Origin: Oncomelania hupensis
Taxonomy: Eukaryota > Mollusca > Gastropoda > Littorinimorpha > Pomatiopsidae
Direction: 5' to 3'
NCBI GenBank assembly: GCA_036898135.1
Contig: CM072512.1
Location: 12,698,312-12,762,311, forward strand
Length of the DNA stretch: 64,000 nucleotides
Part shown: piece by piece, positions 57,654 to 64,000 of the stretch
Layout: each line of letters begins with the position of its first letter
How positions within the stretch are numbered: position 1 is the first letter of the stretch
Made by a program: the position numbers and the translations under genes
Notes under the pieces: generated by a model
What the model was told of the DNA's origin: nothing
What the model saw: the letters and a program-made list of their open reading frames with translations, nothing else
Databases searched by the model: none

Positions 57654-58891
57654 TACAGAGCAATGTGAGGAATATTCAATGTAAGGGATCAACGTGCAAA
57701 GCAACCTGAAATCAACAGGAATCTTACTAAGAAATAAAAATTAGGGCTAGCGTGGGAGGAAGCAGATAAATCATAAACACAAAGCTACGTTCTCTTTCAA
57801 AACATGAGTTTCGAATGTGTCCTTTTGAGAATTTTAATGTGAATTGTGATGAACACTTTTTTTCTTCCCTTTTTTTCTATTTCTTCTGTGTGTGCGTGAG
57901 CACGCGCATACGAATTCGTATAAACTGTTGATCTGAGCTTGTGTGCTGTACTTTAAACTGATATAGTCTTCTTTCTTTTTATTAATTTTTTTTTTAAAAC
58001 CCCCATGCATCTTATCCAATCCTATCCTGTACCGTAACTCGGAGGTCATAGGGGCACCACAGATGATCGTTTAACAGGCATACTCCATCTTTCTCTATCC
58101 TCAGTAACCCTGATGGCTTCGCTCAGTGTCAAACCAGTCCATTCTCGAATGTTGTCCCTCCCACCTCTTTTTAGGTCTCCCTCTTCTTCTACCTCCTTGC
58201 ACTGTGCCTTGCAGAATGGTCTTTGCAAGGCCTGATGATCTGGTGACGTGGCCATACCATCGGAGTTTCCGTTTCTTCACCGCTGTGAGCAGGTCATCAT
58301 GTTGTCCAATGGCTTGTGTGATGGTCTGTTGGACTTCGTCGTTGGTAATGTGTTGGGTATACGAAATGCCCAGTTCTGTAGCACCTCATCTCCATGCTTT
58401 GTATTCTTCGTTGTAGATCTGCTGTGAGGGTCCATGCTTCGCAAGCATATAGGAAGTTGGAGATGACAAGGGAGCGCAGCAGCCTTACCTTGGAATGTAG
58501 ACTGATGGTCCTGTCTTTCCAAATTGGCTTCAACCTCGCCAGGGCAGCAGTTGTTTGTGCGATCCTGGAGAGGACTTCCTGTCGGGACCCATTGTCTGAT
58601 ACAATGGCTCCTAAATATTTAAAGCTATGCACTGTGTTGAGGGATTGGCCTTGGACTTTGATGTCCGTGTTGATGCCATGGGTGTTGTTTGTCATCATTT
58701 TGGTCTTCTCTGCACTTATTTCCATTCAATAGGCTCTGGATTAAGTGGTGTCAAGTTTAGTTTAGTTTAGTTTAGTTTGGAGGGACTTGTATAAGCCTCG
58801 CGGCTTTTTGAATGTCCCTTTTATTTTGGGCAATTTTACTTGTCCGGTTCCATTTGCGGTTGTTAGGGGAATACTAAAGATAGTCTGCTAA

Positions 58892-61708
58892 TTAGTCATC
58901 ATACTCAAATTTTGATTTCTGTATGGAAATTACCTTTTCCAGAAGATTTTTAAAAGTGTTCAGGTTGTTAGCTCTTTTAGTATCAACTGGCAATTTATTC
59001 CATATGGGCGCAACTCTGTAGGAGAATGAGTATTTTCTTTTGTTTGTGCGGCAATGTCTTATAAGAATATTGTCCTGTGAGTTTCTTGTTCTAGAGTTAG
59101 TATTCAACTGAAACAAAGTGTTAACATCAATGTTGTCAATCCCATTAAAAATCTTGTAAGTCTGGATCAGGTCACCTCTCAATCTTCTAAATTTCAGAGA
59201 GGGCAAATCCAAAACTCTCAATCTCTCTGAGTATGGCAATTGTCTCAGCGATTTAATCATCCGAGTCGCTCTTCTTTGTACTCTCTCCAAAGCAGATGAC
59301 TGCTTCTTTAGATACGGAAACCATATCACATTCGCATATTCAAGATGTGGCCTTACATGCGATTTATACAGGCGGGTTAAGGTATCACTATCCAAGTAAG
59401 TAAAAGATCGGCGTATGATACCGAGCATTTTATTAGCCTTGGAAATTGCATTGTTTATGTGTTTATCAAAGTTTAGGTTTGTATCAAAAGTAACCCCCAA
59501 ATCTTTTTCCTCACTATTATGGTCAATCGTCACTCTGTCGTCACCTGTGGTCATCAAATAGTCATGTCCAGGATTTTTCTTACCCATATGGAGTACGTTA
59601 CATTTTGATGCATTAAAATGCAATTGCCAAGTATCTGACCAACTCAGAAGACTATCTATATCTTTTTGTAATTTATCGCACTTAGATGTCACATTATATA
59701 GTTTAGTGTCATCTGCAAAAATGCTACAATTACTAGATACTTTGTCAGGTAAGTCATTTATAAAAATTGTAAAAAGAATGGGACCCAAAATACTGCCTTG
59801 TGGTATACCACTCAGAACTGGCTCGTTACCTGAGAAATAATTTCCAACTCTGACACGCTGGGTTCTTCCTTCCAGAAAGCACTTGATCCATTGTAATACG
59901 TGCCCAGTGATCCCGTAAGATTTTAGTTTAACTAAAAGTCTTGCATGAGGTACAGAGTCAAATGCCTTGCGAAAATCCAAGTAAAGCACATCAAAACTCT
60001 CCCCACTGTCAAACATTTTCGTAAAGTCTTCCATTACCTGCAAGAGTTGCGTCACACATGACCTACCTTTACGAAAACCATGCTGGCATTCCGTGTACAG
60101 AGAGCAAAGAGTCATATGGTTAACGATAGCATCTCTGACAAATGATTCAAGCACTTTACATAAAATACAAGTTAAACTGACAGGTCTATAGTTTCCTGCA
60201 TCACTTCTACTGCCTTTTTTAAATAAGGCGGTGACATTGGCTCTTCTCCAGTCCAATGGTACAACTCCCTCCTCTAAGGACTTATTAAAAAGTTGGCAAA
60301 GTGGTACTGATAACTCTTTACTTGCTTCTTTTAAGACTCTGGACGGTATACCATCTGGGCCAAAAGCCTTACTTGGATCTAACTTGCTCAACTTCTCCTG
60401 AACTGCTTTCGGAGTTATAAGAACTTCAGTTAAAGTAACATTGTCAGATCTAGATGCAAGGTCTAAAAATGGTATATTATTTAGATCCTCCTGAGTAAAA
60501 ACACTAGAGAAAAACTTATTTAATACCTCTGCTTTATCAGCATCACTCCCTGCTATATCTCCATCCTCCTTTACCAGTGGGCTGATACCCGAAGATGCTT
60601 TAGTTTTAGATCGTACATATTTCCAAAACACTTTCGGATTATTTTTACAATTTATTGCAATATTTTTCTCAAAATTCTTTTTAGCTTTTTTCACCTCTCT
60701 TGTGCATTTATTTCGCACCTTAATATATCGCTGGTAGTCTAACCCATCACGGGTCACTAAGTATCTTTTATAAAGGTCATACTTTTTCTTTATTTTCTTT
60801 AGGCAGGATTTACTGAACCATACTGGTTTCAGTTTCATCTGTACATTAACTTTTGTCCTGGGGATATGCTGCTCCATAGCTGCAATAATATTTGTTTTAA
60901 TTAACAACCAGCTTTCTTCAACACTAGTTATACCATTTATACTACTCCAGTCTACCTCAGCCAACGTATGCCTGAGCTTATCATAGTTACCTTGTTTAAA
61001 ATTAAAATTATTCCTTTTACCTTCCTCTGGTGCAGTGTCCAAACCTTGCAGTTTAAACAACAACACATCATGATCACTCTTACCCAGTCCAGGATAGTGC
61101 TCTATCCCTGAAATAAAATCTTCATTGTTCACCAAAATCAGATCCACTAAACTCGGTTTTTGCCCTTCTCTTCGTCGAGTAGGATTTCTCACCATCTGAG
61201 TCAGGAAAGCATCCCTGACACATTCCACCAATTCGCAGTCTTTCGCACTGCCTGTTCCCAGTATCCAATTTACTGATGGGAAATTGAAGTCCCCCATAAT
61301 ACATACTTTATCAAATTTTTGAATGGTATCAGATCTCAGTAATTCAAATAATTTTTGAGTGTTTTCTTCTGAATTGCTGGGGCTTCTGTAAATGCAGCCT
61401 AGTAGAACGCTAAGGCCACCAGGGCACTTAAAGTGACACCAAACACTTTCTTCAAAATCTGAGTTGTTTAGTTCTATACACTGCTGGGCATGAAGACTTT
61501 CTTTGACATAAATGGCCACACCAAGTTTATGTTTACTGTTCATAAAGCATTCATATCCTGGAATACTATATTCTGCTTCTGTAACATCGCTTTGATTTTT
61601 TGCAATAATTTCAGTAAGTGCAATCAAAGTAGCATCTTTTTCATCTATCAACTGTAGTAACTCACTCTTTTTATTTAATAGACTGTCTACATTTGAGTAT
61701 AACACCAT
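58892..61708 (-). CDS. CR1 ORF2: endonuclease-reverse transcriptase
   Basis: 938 aa from ATG 61708; the frame is open a further 25 codons up to the ORF1 stop. Residues 1-215 are an APE-type endonuclease (SNVDSLL, LTE with Glu33, YRSP, GDFN at 139-142, SDH at 211-213). Reverse transcriptase: KLDPSKAFGPDGIPSRVLK (441-460), NYRPVSLT, YLDFRKAFDSVPH (576-588), SGIPQGSILGP (633-643), FADDTKLY (664-671), then thumb and C-terminal domain ending NLNTFKNLLEKVIS. All catalytic residues I can check are present and there is no internal stop, so the enzyme could be intact. It nicks target DNA and copies LINE RNA at the break. Confidence 0.93.
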   Translation of the reverse strand: MVLYSNVDSLLNKKSELLQLIDEKDATLIALTEIIAKNQSDVTEAEYSIPGYECFMNSKHKLGVAIYVKESLHAQQCIELNNSDFEESVWCHFKCPGGLSVLLGCIYRSPSNSEENTQKLFELLRSDTIQKFDKVCIMGDFNFPSVNWILGTGSAKDCELVECVRDAFLTQMVRNPTRRREGQKPSLVDLILVNNEDFISGIEHYPGLGKSDHDVLLFKLQGLDTAPEEGKRNNFNFKQGNYDKLRHTLAEVDWSSINGITSVEESWLLIKTNIIAAMEQHIPRTKVNVQMKLKPVWFSKSCLKKIKKKYDLYKRYLVTRDGLDYQRYIKVRNKCTREVKKAKKNFEKNIAINCKNNPKVFWKYVRSKTKASSGISPLVKEDGDIAGSDADKAEVLNKFFSSVFTQEDLNNIPFLDLASRSDNVTLTEVLITPKAVQEKLSKLDPSKAFGPDGIPSRVLKEASKELSVPLCQLFNKSLEEGVVPLDWRRANVTALFKKGSRSDAGNYRPVSLTCILCKVLESFVRDAIVNHMTLCSLYTECQHGFRKGRSCVTQLLQVMEDFTKMFDSGESFDVLYLDFRKAFDSVPHARLLVKLKSYGITGHVLQWIKCFLEGRTQRVRVGNYFSGNEPVLSGIPQGSILGPILFTIFINDLPDKVSSNCSIFADDTKLYNVTSKCDKLQKDIDSLLSWSDTWQLHFNASKCNVLHMGKKNPGHDYLMTTGDDRVTIDHNSEEKDLGVTFDTNLNFDKHINNAISKANKMLGIIRRSFTYLDSDTLTRLYKSHVRPHLEYANVIWFPYLKKQSSALERVQRRATRMIKSLRQLPYSERLRVLDLPSLKFRRLRGDLIQTYKIFNGIDNIDVNTLFQLNTNSRTRNSQDNILIRHCRTNKRKYSFSYRVAPIWNKLPVDTKRANNLNTFKNLLEKVISIQKSKFEYDD

Positions 61709-61783
61709 AATATCATCCTGTACATTATATACACCTTTGCATTTAACATCATTATTTACACTATGTACATCTTCACTGTCAAT

Positions 61784-62652
61784 TCAGTTATTTTTCTGTC
61801 CCCCCTCCCCTTTCTTTCCCACCAACTGATCCTTTCTCCCAACCCCTAGGGCCTGTGGCTGTCCTCCAGCTCCCCCTCTGCTTTGTGTTTTCCTCACTAT
61901 TTTCCCATTTCTGATCATCCAGTCATCATCTTTAGTCTCTTTCTTCTTTGTTTCTAACTCCTGTCTCAGTCTGTTGTTTTTCTGTCTCTGTAGAGGTGTC
62001 AAATCCGGGTTGAAATAAATGCGGTTCTCAAACTGCACACCTTTATTTAAGCCGTATGTGCCTTTCACTACAGTGTCACGAACCGTTTCATTACACACCC
62101 GAAACTTCAGAAGTCTGGGTTTGCCCGGCTCTTTTGATCGAAGACGAAAGGCATCTTCTATAGGCTCATCGGCGAGCTTGGGGTCGATCTTGGTGATTAA
62201 GTTCCTTATTTTTTTAACATCATTTTCAATCTTTTCTTTTTCATTTGCCCCATCACTCTCTGTCAGACCAAACACCATGATATTGCATTTCCTCTTATCA
62301 ACCTCATGTCTTTCATCCAATGCCTCTGCTAGCTTTTCTTCAACCACCTTCTCAATCTTTTCTTCTAAAGTAGTCCCTGTATATCCCGTTTCTAATCTAA
62401 TCAGTTTTGCCTCCATGCTTTCTATCTTCATAATCAATGATTCCAACTTTACCTCCAAGTTGGTCTGTTTCTTCCCTCCCCCGTCCTTGCACAAATCACA
62501 TAGCCACTGTATGTTATCTCCACTATCTGCCAGAAAGGCGAACTCACTTTTGCTCAAAGTAGTGCACTGTTTATGGTACCAATATCTGCAATCGTGGCAT
62601 TGGACCACACCGTCTTCAGGAATGGAATCATTGCATTTCGGGCATATGAACA
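61784..62652 (-). CDS. CR1 ORF1: PHD-like finger, coiled coil, RNA-binding region (5' end missing)
   Basis: About 289 codons. Residues ~3-55 form a PHD-type zinc finger (ICPKCNDSI, VQCHDCRYWYHKQC, WLCDLC). A Lys/Glu-rich coiled coil follows (~65-120), then an RRM-like region (NIMVFGLTESDG, DAFRLRSK, RLLKFRVCN, RIYFNPDLT) and a basic Gly-rich tail. This is the usual layout of CR1 ORF1, an RNA chaperone of the LINE RNP. The true start codon is lost at the insertion boundary. The TGA at 61786-61784 is in the same frame as ORF2. Confidence 0.85.
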
Positions 62653-63044
62653 GTGTCAAGCTTCGATCTGTACCAGCCGTTCAAGTTCTTGTTCCTCTCC
62701 AGCCAATCCATCAATGTCATCCGCAAAACGAAGGTTGGAAATTGCTCTTCCCCTATGCTGACTGTGCCTTCGTGGTCTGCAAGGGCATCTGACATGATGC
62801 GCTCTAGGAAGATGTTGAAGAGTGTTGGAGAGAGTAGGCATCCCTGACGCACACAGATTGTTGTTCTGAACCAGTTTCCGATGGCGCTGTTGTGGAGGAC
62901 TGCACTGGTAGCCTTGTCATACAGGCTTTTGATGACTTCAACAATTTTAGGGCTGATGTTGTACACTCTCATGGTTGCCCACAAAGCTGCATTCCAGACT
63001 CGGTCAAACGCATTTTTGATGTCTACGAACACATGACATAGATG

Positions 63045-63541
63045 GGTAGCAGGTCGTTTCGGCGGTAATTTTTTCGGCGACACCGCCGAAACATAGGTCT
63101 ACCGCCGAAAGGGCCAGCCGCCGAAACGCCCAAAAAAATCAATCACACAAACATATAAAATAAATAATAACTAACTATGCAATAAGCATTGACTTGTCAA
63201 CGGTCACTCAACTCTAACCCCCCCCCCCCCCCCCCCACCGCCCCTCCTCTCCTTCTAAAAAAAAAACCCACATGTTCCGCCTACTACCGCAAACAGGAAT
63301 TAGCAGTTTTTACGAGCTTCCGCAGAGTCGTAGAGTCCGCAGATTCGTATCTAATCAAGAACTTAATCCCGAGTCAAGACCCAAAAACTTAAAAGTTCCA
63401 AAGCAGGTCTAGAACGAACTATCGCCCAATTGAACTGCCGCCGAAACGACCAACGCCGAAACGACCAACGCCGAAACGACCACACGCCGAAACGACCAAC
63501 TGCATCGCCGAAACGGCTCGTCGCCGAAACGACCTGTATTC
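63045..63541. mobile_element. 497-bp MITE, hAT-like (8-bp duplication)
   Basis: Flanked by CATAGATG (63037-63044 and 63542-63549). The ends share CAGGTCGTTTCGGCG after 5 diverged bases. CGCCGAAACGACC-type words repeat inside both ends, several times near 63430-63535. Removing it restores QQHL|CHVFVD of the RTE polymerase. There is no coding capacity. Confidence 0.8.
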
Positions 63542-64000
63542 CATAGATGTTGTTGGTGCTGTAGATATTTCTCACAGATTATTCTGAGGTTAAAAATCTG
63601 TTCAGTGGTACTTCGCCATGCACTTAAAGCCTGCTTGCTCTTCGGCTACGATTTGATCAGCTTGGGGTTTCAACCTGTTGAGTATTTTTTTCAGGTTGTT
63701 GAAGGTTACCTTTTATTTTTTTTGGGGGGGAAGAGTGATGACAAGACACTGGGTCCATGGTGTAGGCCACTCCCCACTCTGACACATCTTGTTACACATA
63801 ATGGTGAGTGCGGGTATGTTGTCCACTCCCGCTGACTTCCCCTTCTTCAGCGATTGCACTGCTGCCTCAACTTCCTCTCGGAGAATTGGGAGGTTTTCTT
63901 CTTCTTCTCTGTTTCTCTGGACATGCTAGAACTGATGGGTCTCCGTTTGGTTTGTGGTTGTAAAGGTCAGAGCAGTACTCTGTCCATCTGTCCAAGACTT

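Larger units (their letters stand above)
58756..62652 (-). mobile_element. CR1-type LINE, 3.9 kb, two open reading frames
   Basis: Bounded by the 8-bp duplication GTGTCAAG (58748-58755 and 62653-62660) and ending in a (ACTAA)n tail (TTTAGTTTAGTTTAG on the plus strand at 58756-58776). It contains ORF1 and ORF2 without internal stops. The 5' end is cut just before the first zinc cysteine of ORF1, so the promoter and start are missing. It is inserted into the RTE element; removing it restores the RTE reading around LDTT. Confidence 0.92.
58018..64000 (-). mobile_element. Old RTE-like LINE, nearly complete RT, split twice
   Basis: Minus strand, reading from the window edge: RWTEYCSDLYNHKPNGDPS, GKSAGVDNIP-like finger, ICEKYLQHQQHL, [MITE], CHVFVDIKNAFDRVWNAALW, VRQGCLLSPTLFNIFLERIM, RFADDIDGLAGEEQEL, [CR1], MEISAEKTKMMTNN, FKYLGAIVSDNGSRQEVLSR, RLLRSLVISNFLYACEAWTL, the C-terminus and a (TAGGA)n-type tail at 58018-58035. 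The catalytic FADD and the DIKNAFD Asp are kept, but stops and frameshifts are frequent. The endonuclease would lie beyond the window. Confidence 0.85.

Noticed and set aside
62019..62792. 257-codon plus-strand frame
   Set aside because: Antisense of CR1 ORF1; the PHD, coiled coil and RRM-like reading on the minus strand is clearly the real one.

Overview
This window is eukaryotic, intron-bearing, AT-rich and very repeat-rich. The repeat types (RTE-like and CR1-like LINEs with 5-bp tandem tails, tRNA-derived SINEs, a Gypsy-type element with integrase upstream of reverse transcriptase, long GA/CT and AAT microsatellites), together with a RAG1 N-terminus-like gene of a kind reported from Aplysia, suggest a mollusc, most likely a gastropod. 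That assignment is inference. No rRNA gene, functional tRNA gene, CRISPR array or bacterial operon is visible.

I can assemble two intact host-type genes from exons whose GT/AG borders and phases all agree, both on the minus strand. (1) A 145-aa GPI-anchored Ly6/uPAR protein in three exons (15384-15309, 14404-14252, 8029-7821). (2) A 421-aa protein in four exons (57653-57585, 55922-55838, 47903-47830, 46331-45294) whose last exon carries a zinc-binding module like the N-terminus of RAG1. A degenerate array of about ten C2H2 zinc fingers lies 100 bp downstream of gene 2.

Nearly everything else is mobile DNA, often nested. 0.3-1.3 kb: LTR-like repeat split by a ~590-bp retroposon (family DR-A; about ten copies in the window). 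3.87-7.20 kb: DNA transposon with 33-bp perfect terminal inverted repeats (TIRs), a 7-bp target duplication and a THAP fragment, inserted into another DR-A copy. 9.7-13.3 kb: hAT-like element with a second hAT inside it, both in intron 2 of the Ly6 gene. 18.3-18.9 kb: fold-back element. 20.9-22.4 kb: 5'-truncated LINE. 27.4-29.0 kb: LTR-like copy holding a DR-A and a SINE. 30.5-31.7 kb: degenerate repeat with four perfect TGACGTCA palindromes. 34.2-34.7 kb: LINE 3' end. 36.8-42.1 kb: young LTR retrotransposon (LTRs differ by 5 substitutions) with a fused, internally deleted pol reading frame. 42.3-44.3 kb: LINE. 48.5-54.3 kb: a 5.75-kb THAP/DDE transposon with a multi-exon, decayed transposase gene and a run of five duplicated 30-codon exons, inserted with an AT target duplication into an RTE fragment, itself inside intron 2 of the RAG1-like gene. 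58.0-64.0 kb: an old RTE LINE split by a 3.9-kb CR1 (both reading frames open) and a 497-bp hAT-like MITE.

For several insertions the empty site can be read from sister copies or from protein continuity in this same window, so insertion order and target duplications are unusually well supported. Stretches not listed are AT-rich sequence in which I see no gene.
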